A stretch of 64,000 nt of DNA from Helichrysum umbraculigerum. Lineage: Eukaryota > Streptophyta > Magnoliopsida > Asterales > Asteraceae. Under the pieces are notes generated by a model, which had not been told where the DNA came from, did no database searches, and worked only from the letters and a program-made list of their open reading frames with translations. Location of the stretch: the NCBI GenBank assembly GCA_949592205.1, contig CATIUR010000002.1:134862090-134926089 (forward strand), given 5' to 3'. Positions 25,308-36,193 of the stretch are shown here, in pieces; position 1 is the first letter of the stretch, and each line of letters starts with the position of its first letter. The translations under genes and the position numbers were made by a program.

Positions 25308-26276
25308 TTAGATAGCATGGACAGTCTCAGTAACCTTCTTGATATCTCTGCCCATGTTGTCTAGCTTAGCGGTGATGGCTGCAAATCCATCGTCATCATT
25401 CACAGACCTCTTCCTTCTAGAAGTGCCATCATCCCATAACTGAGAGTGTTTCGCTTGGTCGCGAATGGCAGTCAAAGCATCACGAGGGACCTTCTTGGGA
25501 ATAGGCCCTTGGGAATCCAGTTGCTGTCTCGTGGCGCGATCCACTCCTTTATAGAAAATACTCACGACTTGCTGATCGTTCAGGTCGTGCTGCGGGCACT
25601 TATGCATCAAGTCCTTATATCTCTCCCAAGCTTGGTGTAGCGACTCATCCATTTCCTGCTTGAAATTTCTGATCTCGTCAATCATCTTTGAAGTTTTGGA
25701 AGGAGGACAATACATCTTCAGAAACTTCGTGCGAAGGTCTTCCCATGTGGTTATGGATCCAGCTAGCTCGTTTTGAATCCATCTCTTAGCAGCTCCCTTG
25801 AGTGTGATTGGGAATACCCTGAGCATAACTTGATCGCGTGTGATGTTAGGAACGTTGAACATATCGGCTATCTCAACGATTTTCTCCACATGATCATTAG
25901 CATCCTCCCTTTCTTCCCCTCGAAAAGGATTCTCCCTAAGCTCCTTGAGGAACTGTCCCTTGATTTCGAACTCCACATCTTGTGCAATCGCTGGCCTTAC
26001 TACTCCAGTGCCACGGTCATTAAGCATCCGACTCGAATACTCTTCGAGCGTTATGTTGGTGATATCTTCTGCCATTGCGTCTCTTGGGTCTGCCTGATTG
26101 ATCAGAGGTTCGAATAAGGACCGAAGATACTCTCCAAAATCCCCCTCTAAATACGACGGAAGGTTATGGTGTAAACTTGAGTTGGGTGGTACAGAAGCAA
26201 ACCATCTTCTCTGACGAAAAACTCTTTCAGGATCTTCAAAAGGATCAGCGAGATGAGGATTTCTTGATCGGGTCAT
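25308..26276 (-). pseudogene. Athila gag capsid
   Basis: About 322 codons from ATG at 26276. Athila capsid landmarks: FEIKGQFLKELRENPF, EIADMFNVPNITRDQVMLRVFP, LKGAAKRWIQNELAGSITTW, FLKMYCPPSKTSKM, LHQAWERYKDLMHKCPQH and FYKGVDRATRQQLD. It would assemble the particle. The start is chosen because it is the first ATG, 170 nt after the primer site. The frame ends at a TAA (25308-25310) directly before the zinc knuckle; the knuckle continues in the same phase, so the stop is probably a mutated Gln codon. Confidence 0.9.
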
Positions 26277-26446
26277 AAACTTCCTGTGATATAATTCCCG
26301 AATCAGTAGAACAAGACCCTAATTGAATTATTTACTAAACAATCCTAAACACAAAAATATAATTCGAAAAAAAAATAAAGCAGAACTGAACTTAAATAAC
26401 AATATACACAGATCAAATTCCAATTTGTCAAATTAAAGCAAACCGC

Positions 26447-26464
26447 TCCCCGGCAGCGGTGCCA
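26447..26464 (-). other. Athila primer-binding site (tRNA-Asp)
   Basis: Minus strand TGGCACCGCTGCCGGGGA, one base from the tRNA-Asp complement seen at 10433-10450. Lies six bases inside the 5' LTR end at 26471. Confidence 0.85.
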
Positions 26465-26470
26465 AAAACT

Positions 26471-27933
26471 TGATGTCGTGTAAACGGGGTTTAATTTTAA
26501 AATGGAAAATACCTAACTTACTATACACAACACAGGCAAGAATACCTGATCATATATAGTATAGCTCAGTAAGTCCGAGTCGAACACAGGGAACGGATGT
26601 CAATATCAACAAATTGGAAATTGCTACAATTAATTTAAGCAGTAAAAGTGGGGACGTTTTAATTCCGGTCGAATAAATGAGTAACAATTATAAAAGAAAT
26701 GATTTATTGAATAAAACTAAATTATTAAAATAAGGAAATAATAAAATAACTTAATAAAAAGATTTAATTCGAATAATAAAAGAAGTACAATTGCTTAGAC
26801 TAGTTTCCTCAGAATCTGATTATCACTTTATTGAATTGCAGATATGTGGATCTTATTGTGACATGACAAATATACCAATTATCCTTACAAGATTAATTGA
26901 TTAAACACAATCAAGAAAGATATGAAGTTGTTTTCAACCCGCTAACAGTTCAATTTAACGTTATCCACCTAATTGTGTTATGGATTAAAACTACACCGTT
27001 TATATGATTTACCCTTATAACTTGAATCAACAAAGTTTATAACTATTACTAGTTATCACATTCATTCCCAATTCTCGATGATAATCGATCCTAGCATATC
27101 AAACTCAATCTATTTTGTGATAATCATCAATTAAAACGAACAATCATCAATAATAACCAATCAATAAAGAACTCAATCATAAATCAATAGATTATCACGC
27201 TAGGTTATCATCGAGATTTAACAATTAAATATGGATCTTCGAATAAACATATAAACATTCATAAAAACCAAAACAATCCGCAATTCAATAATCAAATCAT
27301 CATCTGAGTATATTCATCTAAACAATTGTATATAAAACTTAGCTACTCATATTATCACAGAAAATCAGATTCAAACTCAACATCATAATCATAATCGAAT
27401 GAAAGAAATGAATGAATTCGGACCGAAATAATGAAATAACGATTGAACGAACGTAAGCCCTTGATTCCTCAAGCTTCAATCCCTTCAACAACGTCTGGAT
27501 TTAGGGTTTTGCAGCAGAGAATTCGTCTGGAATAATGTGGTGAAGTCTGTGCAAAAATGAGGCAAAATGAGCTTTTTAGGTTTTCTGTCGAGGCGATCCA
27601 TACGCCGTATGGATTTCCATACGCCCATGGATCTGACCCGCGTCTTCTGGCGGCCCGGCTCACTTCATCCATACGCCGTATGGATTCCATACGCCGTATG
27701 CATGCTATTCTTCAGCTTTTTCACCATCGACCACCATTCTTCAAACTTTCTTATTTTTAACTCCTTTTCTTCAATTCTCGCACGTTTTCAGATTCTTTTC
27801 CGATTCATGCTCCAGAAAATTCCTAAATGCAAATATGAATGAAATGAGTATCGAATTCAAATCAAATGCATAAGAAATTAATCAAACCAATGGGTAATTA
27901 GTACTATAAAATAGCACATTTTGGCGTTCATCA
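26471..27933 (-). repeat. 5' LTR of the Athila element
   Basis: 1463 bp, same termini as the other LTR. Compared with 17953-19451 it lacks 36 bp in the palindrome array (near 27610-27630) and has a handful of point differences. Confidence 0.93.
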
Positions 27934-27938
27934 CTCCA

Positions 27939-28440
27939 CATAGTTATATAACGTAGTATAATATCACATAAGTGAACATAATTCCCTAATTGATGGAATG
28001 AGATTACATCCAAAATGACAAGGAATTGAATTCCCCCATTTTATGAAATGATGGAATCGAATTCCATAATGTGTGTGATCCAAACAGACAAAAGGAATGA
28101 AATTGAATCCCATTCTCTCCTATTTTGCCAACCAAACATGAGAATGAAATGAAATCAGATTTCGATTCTATCATATTCCATTAGAATCTGTCAACCAAAC
28201 AAGACCTTAGTTGATAGTATTGTCATTGTCATTTGTTTTATTGTATAAACATTTAAGATTCCTCATAAAAAATTAAACAATTACGATTCACAAAATATAG
28301 TTACTTCACTCGTAAGAGATTAAATGTTTAATCTATACTATGATCATCGGATTCAATTGTTTTTGGATGATATTTACATTAACATTTATGTAATATATGA
28401 TATTACATATATGTAATATACAGTCATATAAAAACTAGTA
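27939..28440. other. intergenic, MITE-like remnant
   Basis: No gene. 28000-28207 contains GGAATGAAATTGAATCCCATT and ends CAACCAAACAAGACC, mirrored loosely by GTTTGGTTGA near 17030 on the other side of the Athila insertion. I read this as the right half of an older Harbinger- or hAT-like MITE split by the Athila element. Nothing is seen in 28208-28440. Confidence 0.35.
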
Positions 28441-28712
28441 CTCCCTCCGTCCCAAAATAATTGTTACCCGACAAAAAACACACAATTTAATAAAATATAA
28501 TTATTACTGCTTTCTCTTTCTTACGTTTTGCAGAATGACAGTTTTATCCTTAACCAATTAACTATTGCTTCTTTACAATTTCCTAATAATAATTTCAATT
28601 AATGGTAATATTGTAATCACGATCAAATTGTCCTATCTATTTTTGGAAGTGGACAATTAATTTGGGACGTCCGTAAAAGAAAAGAGGAACTATAATTTTG
28701 GGACGTAGTGAG
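28441..28712. mobile_element. Stowaway-type MITE
   Basis: Ends CTCCCTCCGTCCC and GGGACGTAGTGAG form the Tc1/mariner Stowaway inverted repeat, flanked by TA on each side (28439-28440, 28713-28714). No coding. Confidence 0.85.
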
Positions 28713-28724
28713 TATATATTATAG

Positions 28725-29360
28725 GAGTAAGGTTCAAATGAGTACAACAACTTTTAGTGAGAATGAGGGAACCAATATGAATGAGTTACGTGTCACTTTA
28801 CTCTCTCTCCTCCAAATTTTTAAAAATTAAATATCTCTCAAACGGTAAGTCGAAAAATTATAAAAATTGCACCATAAAAATCAGAGTTTTATTCTCTTCG
28901 ATTAGAGATGTGACAAGGTATACTTTTGACGAACTTTTTTTTTCCGATTTTTTGGTAGGTTTTGCAATCGAGTAACACATGTGTTAGAAGCTGGTAACAC
29001 ATGTATTACTCGCTGCTAACACATGTGTAACACGCTGGTAACACTAACACATGTGTTAGCAGCGAGTAACACATGTATTAACAGCAACTAACACATGTGT
29101 TAACAGCTATTAACACATGTATTACTAATTTTGTAAAATCAAAAAAAAAAAGTTCGTCGAAATTATACCTTGTGAGATGGCAAATCGAAGAGAAAAAAAT
29201 GCTGATTTTTATGGTGCAATTTTTATGATTTTTCGACTTACCGTTTCGGAGATATTTAAGTTTGAAAAACATGGGGGAAAGTGGGCTTTGTGACACGTGG
29301 CACGTTCTAGTTGGTTCCTACATTCTCACCAAAAATTTCATTCTCATTTGAACCTCACCC
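28725..29360. mobile_element. MULE-type MITE with long inverted ends
   Basis: Inverted ends of about 240 bp (GAGTAAGGTTCAAATGAG / mirrored at 29343-29360) are flanked by the perfect 10-bp duplication TATATTATAG (28715-28724, 29361-29370), typical in length for Mutator-like elements. The centre (28970-29125) is an array of TAACACATGTGTTA palindromes. Small frames inside are chance. Confidence 0.85.
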
Positions 29361-29572
29361 TATATTATAGCTAGGAGTATGAAAGGTTTCATAGTGTTAG
29401 GGTTTCCATAATGGACTTTGACTTATGATCATATTTTTGTTAAATGCATTGGATTTGTATTTGGCCCAATGGATACATTCAAATCTATCTATCTATTTTA
29501 ATATGCAAGTGCATGCACTCTATTCTAATATTTCGATGTCTAAAAATATTTGATATAAGGATTTTTCTAAAT

Positions 29573-29697
29573 GTAGCCTTTAGGGCTGTCTATAACACGC
29601 ATAAAGGTATTGTACTATAAAATAACCGTCACCTAAAAATTAATAAGTAATTGCCATGTACAATATTTATGCATGTTAAAGATAGCCTTAAGGGCTA
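29573..29697. mobile_element. small 125-bp MITE
   Basis: Ends TAGCCTTTAGGGCTGTCT and the mirrored TAGCCCTTAAGGCTATCT match over about 27 bp. Superfamily and target duplication not resolved. Confidence 0.55.
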
Positions 29698-29869
29698 TGT
29701 TTAGGATTTAACATAATTTAGTGGGTCGGTTAATACTGATAACCGTAACTAAATCGATATAGTCAGTTAATTGAATTCTACAAATCCGAACCGTCAGTTT
29801 TCATGATGGGTATGGGTCGGTCATGTCGGTTAAAGCGGTTATGGATCGGTTTCGGTGTATTTGCTCACC
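29698..29869. other. hAT-like remnant end
   Basis: No gene. TTTGCTCACCCCTA at 29860-29873 is a hAT-style terminus (TAGGGGTGAGCAAA on the minus strand); the other end was not found. Confidence 0.35.
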
Positions 29870-29873
29870 CCTA

Positions 29874-30220
29874 GTTGTTATGGAAGAGATCCTTAAGGTT
29901 TGTCCACATATCTTGATCGGTGACATTTTTATTGAGAACAGTTTGAAGAAGGGAAGTAGAGATCGTTTTGTATATCCAAACTTTTATCAAGGAGTCCGTT
30001 TTCTTCCATTCGAGATCATTGTCTTGTGTTTGTTATCATTCCATTGAGGAAGCCTAGAACACCAAAACTGAGACAGGCAATGGGTTGTGAATAGTTCACA
30101 CCATGTGTCATAGTTAAGTTGATATGTGTCAAGAATGATTGGAATAAGTGTTTTGATGTTTGTAACACCAAACGTTCTCTCCGGTTTTAGTGATGATAAT
30201 GGGGTTTGATCGCCTGCCAT
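29874..30220 (-). pseudogene. Ty1/copia gag fragment
   Basis: Minus strand from ATG at 30220 reads MAGDQTPLSSLKPERTFGV, then NIKTLIPIILDTYQLNYDTWCELFTTHCLS in pieces, the start of plant copia-type gag proteins (NIK...LN-Y-W-LF..H). After about 50 codons the phase shifts, and the usual continuation (KVWIYKTISTSLLQTVL, NLKDLFHNN) is found in another frame down to about 29874. It would be a capsid protein fragment. There are no LTRs or pol next to it, so it is an isolated, frameshifted remnant. Confidence 0.65.
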
Positions 30221-30335
30221 GGTAGAGATTTTTAGGGTTTCTAGAGCTGAGCCAGGGGAGAGGTGAGATAGATGAATGAGGAAATATGGGAAGTTGTTAG
30301 GGAGAGAATCAAGGCAGCTCTATACCATATAATTA

Positions 30336-31622
30336 GAGAGAATTACATATATACCCACCTTAAACCATACAAATTACATATATACCCAATCTAATCATAA
30401 AATTACATATATACCCAATTTACAAATTTAATTAAAATTAAAACTCTGAAATTATTAGTAAACCTTTTAAATGACTATTATATCCTTATCATTATCTCTT
30501 TCTTCCTCAACTTCAAAACTCTTTCAAACCCTACAATAATCAAACTAGAAAAATGCCACTACAACAAATATTTCATTTATCCGCACTCTTTTTTTCACAC
30601 TTTTTAAAAATGTGTGGAGAATATGTAAAATTATTCACACTTATAAGTGTGAAAAAATTTGTTACATCAATAAGTGTGGAAATCACTACAATCTTAACAT
30701 ATATAAGTGTGAGGAAAAAAAGTTAACACTTAAAAGTGTGGAGAAATGATAACTTTTCAACACTTAAAAGTGTGGAAAAATCTTTGTAACACCCAATTTA
30801 TCCACACTTTCTCTTGTGTGGAAAAATCATGTGTTACAAAAAATTTTCCACACTTTTAAGTGTTGGAAAGTTGTAATTTCTCCACACTTAATAGTGTGAG
30901 CTTTTCTTTCTTACATATATAAGTGTGGAAAATCTTATCATTTTCAAAAAAAATTTCACACTTTCTAAAAGTGTGGAAAAAAATGTGTGGTAAAATGACA
31001 TTTTTGTTGTAGTGTGCTAAGCAAGTACTCATTCTTTCATAATCATAATACATAATAATTACACATAAACTACTTCAGTGAGGTTTCAGCCAGTGGTGAG
31101 GGAGTTACAACTGAATTTCACCGGAGTTTTACTCGCCACAAATTATCAGTCGTTGCCAGAGTTTATGTCATCGCCGGAGTTCATCCATGAAGTTAGGCCA
31201 TTTTTAATGTATATGTACATGTATATACATATGATGATCATTGTAGTTATAGTGTCTGTAAGCACCAACCACAAGATTTGAAGGATGAGATCTCGGATTT
31301 ATAAATTGATGGGGCTGTTTATAAATTTGTTTAGTGTTGAATTAGTAGTCAAACGGTAGTGTATATCTCTATCTCTATAATGTTTATAAGAAGAATGGAT
31401 AACTACGAATTTGTGGTATGAATTTGTTACAGTGTTTTGAAGATGAGGAAGAAAGAGTCAAAAGAGATGGGTAAGGATATAATAGTCATTTAAAAGGTTT
31501 ACTAATAATTTCAGAGTTTTAATTTTAATTAAATTTGTAAATTGGGTATATATGTAATTTTATGATTAGATTGGGTATATATATAATTTGTATGGTTTAA
31601 GGTGGGTATATATGTAATTCTC
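30336..31622. mobile_element. MULE-like foldback element hosting a CACTA insertion
   Basis: About 160 bp of inverted ends (GAGAATTACATATATACCC...) match on both sides, flanked by the 11-bp duplication CCATATAATTA (30325-30335, 31623-31633). Between the ends lie the CACTA element (30557-31014) and about 430 bp of unique sequence at 31018-31450. That unique part is more GC-rich and has a short open frame (31078-31281: GVLLATNYQSLPEFMSSPEF) with no recognised identity, possibly captured gene sequence. Confidence 0.75.
30557..31014. mobile_element. miniature CACTA transposon
   Basis: Perfect termini CACTACAACAAA and TTTGTTGTAGTG with the 3-bp duplication TGC on both sides (30554-30556, 31015-31017). 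The interior is almost entirely copies of AAGTGTG/CACACTT, often as CACACTTATAAGTGTG, resembling the subterminal transposase-binding repeats of En/Spm elements. No coding, so it is non-autonomous. Confidence 0.9.
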
Positions 31623-31633
31623 CCATATAATTA

Positions 31634-31769
31634 AATCAATTCTCGATGAATGATTTCATGCATTATACTCAATCTTTAAATTAAATATAATAAATGATTC
31701 ACCCTTCTGACGTCAGCATTTACAATTGAGTTTTAATTAACCAATCATCAGCCAGCTTTTAATAATTTA
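31634..31769. other. spacer, nothing recognised
   Basis: AT-rich, no coding or repeat structure seen. Confidence 0.4.
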
Positions 31770-31870
31770 CTAGCCTTTATACCCGTGTATTACACGGGGT
31801 TGGGCGAAAACAAATAAATTTTAAAAGTTGTTAATATGAAGGATTAAATCTCATCAACGCATCATCAAAT

Positions 31871-31950
31871 TGTAATATGATAATAGTCCTAATGTATTAC
31901 GAATACATATTGTGATATGATAATAGTCATGATGTATTACGAATACCTAT
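31871..31950. repeat. 40-bp two-copy tandem duplication
   Basis: TGTAATATGATAATAGTCC at 31871 recurs with few changes at 31911. Confidence 0.75.
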
Positions 31951-32105
31951 TTGGATAAAGTTATCATAATTAATTTTCTTTATATTAATAAATAATTAAT
32001 GATTTATGATGTCACTAAATCCTATAATTTAGCTAAATAGACAAAATTGGATAATTCTATTGGTTGATTAGATTTTTGATGACATTATCATTTGTTTCTT
32101 ATATA

Positions 32106-32354
32106 CTCCCTTCGTCCCAATTTAATTGTCCCCAGACAAAAAATACGCAGTTTAAGAAAACATTAACTTCTCTCTTACTTTTTGATAAGATTACACTTTT
32201 ACCCTTTACTTTTTACCTACTTTTTATCCTACATATATAAAGTAAGGGTGTAAAAGGATTTTATCTCATCATTTTTATTCATTTATGGAAGTGGATAATT
32301 AATTTAGGACAGCCCAAAATGGAATACTGGACTATTAATATGGGAGGGAGGGAG
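32106..32354. mobile_element. Stowaway-type MITE
   Basis: Ends CTCCCTTCGTCCC and TGGGAGGGAGGGAG with TA on both sides (32104-32105, 32355-32356). Confidence 0.85.
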
Positions 32355-32610
32355 TATAATTTAAGATTTTTCTTAGTTTAAATTAAACAAAAATCAAAGG
32401 TTTTATCTCAACTCTAGCGACCTCCACTTCAACTCAATTCCAAAATCTCCGATCGATTTAAACTCAATATGATTCTTCAAATCATTCAATATGTTCTTCC
32501 ATCAATATCGTCATCTATCAGTTTATAGTTTGTTATTATTATTCGATTTGATATTTATATACATCTAATAATCCACTCAACTTTCGTATTTAAGGATTCG
32601 TAATATTCTT

Positions 32611-32730
32611 TTAATCGATTGGTGTTATGATGTAGAAATTGAAGCTGTTTTGTTGTTGATTCCGGTTAAATTAATCGATTGTTGTTACAATGTAGAAATT
32701 AAACCTGTTTTGTTGTTGATTCCGGTTACA
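32611..32730. repeat. 60-bp two-copy tandem duplication
   Basis: TTAATCGATTGGTGTTATGA at 32611 and its near copy at 32671, each ending TTGATTCCGGTTA. Confidence 0.85.
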
Positions 32731-33076
32731 CTTTAATTTATATTATCTGTGAAATTTAGCCATTTAGGTACTTTCTGTACCTTTTCATGATTTAGATACT
32801 AGGACTACTGGAGTCGTTGATCCTTTTGTGTCTTCACCAAAGATGAACAGAGTGCAGGACACAAACCCCTAATCGATCCAACGTATCAAATGTTCTGATA
32901 TACTCATGATATATGATGTATATGCTCGAGTTTATAGATGAATGTTCTGTAATATCAAGATGTTATCATGACAGGAACTTTAAAAGGTCACTACATCATT
33001 TAAAGTAATTACGTAGTAAATCATTATCGTATAATCCCAAGCTACATATTTTTCAGTCTACCAACATTATTTGAAT

Positions 33077-33270
33077 TGCTGATAGAAATTCAAACTCAGC
33101 GTGTATGACATGCTTGGTGATAGTATTAGCTTACTTATTATGATGGTTGAAGATAATAGTATTGAAGGTGAAATTTTGATCAAAACTGCTAATAGAAATT
33201 CAAACTCAGTGTGTATGACGTGCTTTGTGATAATATTAGCTTGCTTATTATGATGCTTGAATATAAATAT
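33077..33270. repeat. 110-bp two-copy tandem duplication
   Basis: TGATAGAAATTCAAACTCAG at 33079-33098 recurs 110 bp later with few changes through TTATTATGATG. The 84-codon minus-strand frame over it is a by-product of the duplication. Confidence 0.8.
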
Positions 33271-34702
33271 AAAATAATAATAATGAGGGATGAGAATACC
33301 TACCCATTTTGCAATTGTCACTTTATATAGTTTTTAGCCTCTATCTCTGTGTTTCCTTAAATTTTTAGCTGGCAATAACATGATTAACTTACATATATAC
33401 ATGATTTTGTGTGAAAAAATTACACTCAAACAACTTTGGATCAAAAACTAATCGTTCTTTAAGTGTTATGTCTTCTCTACAATTGATTGAGCTTTTTGCG
33501 ATCTCCCAAATTACATATGCAGGTGGAAGCAAATGCTTGGACATCCTTCAAATAGCAGTGGAGCACAATATATGATACTGTTGTTCTGATCTCAATTCAG
33601 GGTCAGTGTGTATTAGTAACTAACATGTTGAGTTACCCTTTTGAGTTCTTAAATATTATATGTTATTTGTACCTGCATCTCTATGTATAATGTTTATATA
33701 AACATTAGTAATCTAAATGATCAATACATGTTAGCTTTGCTTTGACTCTTTTTTAGTTTAAATAAGATAGCAAAATCAACCTATTTATTGCAAGGCTTCT
33801 TGCCTTCGTTTATGTCTCATATACCTTTAAGACGAGTCATATAGGTCTTGCCTTATGTCTAAATTAAAAACAGACGCCCAAAATCTGACATTTCTGAATG
33901 CTATTTAGTTAACCAACACCTTTTATGGTTTCGGTGATCAAGGGAAATGATATATTGTTTTAGAAGAAAATAGGAAAAGGATAACTGTAACATTGATGAG
34001 AAAATGTGACACTAACAATTGGTACCGAAAGATACACTAAAAATATATGTTAGGCATATAAACACATACTTGAACAAATGTAAACTACCAAAGTGCCTGC
34101 AAATGATCTGAAACTCAAAACCTGACTACCGCTGAATGACCATGCTGAACCACATTTTAACCATTTAATTAAGTCCTCATAGATGATTGATTGATGATGT
34201 ATTATAACAATTAGTACCAGTAAAATAATTTATTTATGTGAAGTAAATCCATTTAAAATTTTGTCAATCTTTAATACAGTTTGGGCAAGTTTTGACCTGT
34301 ATGCCCCATTTCGTGTTTAGCCTATATATAGTTTAAATTTTACCATTTTGATTTGTTGGTGATAAAACAAAACACCACATTGACCAATTACAATGAAAAA
34401 CGGATCCAAATTTCATTTGATGGATTCTACATGACTATATGAATTAAAACGATATCCTTGTCATATTGTAGGTTGTATATGAAAATTTTAATCCAATTTG
34501 GAATCAATCTTTTGACTTTGTTGTTCATGACAGTGCATATGATATTCTTAACGTAGAAGTATAGGACCATGATACATTTGCGAATGTACGTCCATCTTTC
34601 CACATGTTCTTTTCGTTAATCTATTATACACAAATCAAATAATTCATATTTCTTTGACTTGAATTCGGGAGTAGTTTCCGTAGATTTTCCCAATGCTAAC
34701 TT

Positions 34703-35024
34703 AATTTGTGTGTAATCTTGCAGGAATACACGAGTAAATGCACTTTGACGCTAACAAGTGTTCTTTTTAGAAGGGGAAAACACAGACAATTTGCAAGTCG
34801 ATGGAGCGAAAACTCATCTTAAACCTTTGAATTTTAATGCAGTCCCTAGCGTTTTAACATTTCAATTTGTGTGTAATCTTGCAGGAATACACGAGTAAAT
34901 GCACTTTGACGCTAACAAGTGTTCTTTTTAGAAGGGGAAAACACAGACAATTTGCAAGTCGATGGAGCGAAAACTCATCTTAAACCTTTGAATTTTAATG
35001 CAGTCCCTAGCGTTTTAACATTTC
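34703..35024. repeat. 161-bp identical tandem duplication containing a splice acceptor
   Basis: 34703-34863 and 34864-35024 appear identical base for base. Each unit contains a pyrimidine stretch with TCTTGCAG followed by an open frame, so a splice acceptor and exon start are doubled. Confidence 0.92.
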
Positions 35025-35239
35025 GCCCAGCAGGAACTGTTCAGGAACCTTTAAATCACAAATATCGCCCGGCTTTCTTACAAACAGTAACTTATGATTG
35101 GGTTGCAACTTGCGAGGAGGTTGAAGACTGGAACAGTCAATTGGTATCAATGGATCACCGACCCAATTTAGTGCTGCAAACATCTAGGGATGGACAGAGG
35201 AATTACATGAAAAAAAAATTGAGTGCTGCAAATCTCTAG
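34864..35239 (+). pseudogene. exon-like open frame of unknown origin
   Basis: After the second TCTTGCAG, a frame of about 106 codons is open (34919-35239) with normal-looking composition: ENTDNLQVDGAKTHLKPLNF, TFRPAGTVQEPLNHKYRPAF, TVTYDWVATCEEVEDWNSQ. It has no good start codon and no recognised domain, and ends in a 52-bp duplicated tail (35171, 35223). Since it lies between Helitron-type ends, it may be a captured exon of a host gene; a degraded local gene is the alternative. I cannot name the parent. Confidence 0.4.
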
Positions 35240-35274
35240 GGATGGATAGAGGAGTTACATAACAAATTGAGATA
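35171..35274. repeat. 52-bp two-copy tandem duplication
   Basis: GTGCTGCAAACATCTAGGG at 35171 recurs as GTGCTGCAAATCTCTAGGG at 35223, both followed by ATGGA(C/T)AGAGGA(A/G)TTACAT. Confidence 0.8.
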
Positions 35275-35431
35275 TATATGGATTAGGGAGCATGTGGGTT
35301 TTTTTTTTTTTTTAATTGTACTCGATGAAGGTGTCATGGAAATTGTTTTACACTTTTACTGTTATATGTGCATATGGTAATAGCAAATGCAGGGAATAAT
35401 GGGTTGGTTAAGAAAAATGCTTCATATAAAG

Positions 35432-35656
35432 TAGAGGTGCCAATTTAAGACTCATGGGTCTAGTTGGGTTTTTCTAATCTTTATAGATGGGTCTATTTGG
35501 GTAATTAAAAAAAAGCTTAAGTATATCATTATTACTCATTATGACCCAATAGGTAATAATGATATACTTAAGCCTTATTTTAATTACTCAATTAAACCCA
35601 TCCATAAAAATTAGAAAAACCCAACTAGATCCATGGGTCTCAAATTGCCACCTCTA
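35432..35656. mobile_element. hAT MITE, almost a pure hairpin
   Basis: Starts TAGAGGTGCCAATTT and ends with its mirror, arms of about 100 bp, flanked by the perfect 8-bp duplication ATATAAAG (35424-35431, 35657-35664). Confidence 0.9.
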
Positions 35657-36193
35657 ATATAAAGCTTCTCTTATTATGTAGTCTGTCACATTTAGGAACA
35701 TTATGTGGGGTAAGGTGTCTGTGTTGGCATCATGCATGCCTGAGTAGATAGGTATTCAAATGGCAGGAGCAAAGTATATAAATTTGACAGTGTGGTAATT
35801 TGTAAATAGTTGCTGAGTATATATAAGAAATATCGAGTTTTTACCTTAATCATATTGTTTTGACTAACATGGTTTGTCCTTCTTAAACGTTATAGGAGAT
35901 TTCAAACACATTAAATTAATACGAAGTTGGTGATTTTCAATCCGTTTCATTTTGGTAATCAGACTATATGCTTTCTTGTTTTGAAATGTTCCTCCCAAAG
36001 TTTTGGCAGTTTATATAGGGTACAGTATATACAACAAAAATCAATTATACAACAATAGATAGATACATACAGTATATTGTGTACTTATCTATAATGTTTA
36101 AATTACAAAATCTTCTCTATTAATCGCTATACTAACAAAAATCAATTCTACATTGAACGGCCTGTCTGTATACACGGGTTTGAAGTCTAGTAG

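Larger units (their letters stand above)
17953..27933 (-). mobile_element. complete Athila-lineage LTR retrotransposon
   Basis: About 9.98 kb on the minus strand with two LTRs, a tRNA-Asp primer site, gag, protease, RT, RNase H and integrase in order, a noncoding 3' region, and a purine tract before the 3' LTR. It is flanked on both sides by the 5-bp duplication CTCCA (17948-17952 and 27934-27938). LTRs differ by few point changes and one 36-bp length difference, so insertion was fairly recent. Coding is damaged. No env-like ORF of the kind some Athila elements have is visible. Confidence 0.95.
31769..36193. mobile_element. segment bracketed by two Helitron-type 3' ends
   Basis: At 31769-31798, read on the minus strand, a perfect hairpin CCCGTGTAATACACGGG is followed by eight bases, CTAG and T, as at Helitron 3' ends. 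At about 36148-36194 on the plus strand a weaker hairpin (CCTGTCTGTATACACGGG) is followed by eight bases, CTAG and T. The ends face outward, so two Helitrons, or one element with inverted copies of the end, are possible. No Rep/helicase coding is seen. The body holds exon-like pieces, MITEs and several two-copy tandem duplications. Neither 5' TC end was identified. Confidence 0.5.

Noticed and set aside
28968..29130. CRISPR-like array of TAACACATGTGTTA units
   Set aside because: The units are palindromic, spacers are short and irregular, and the array lies within a MITE of a plant genome.
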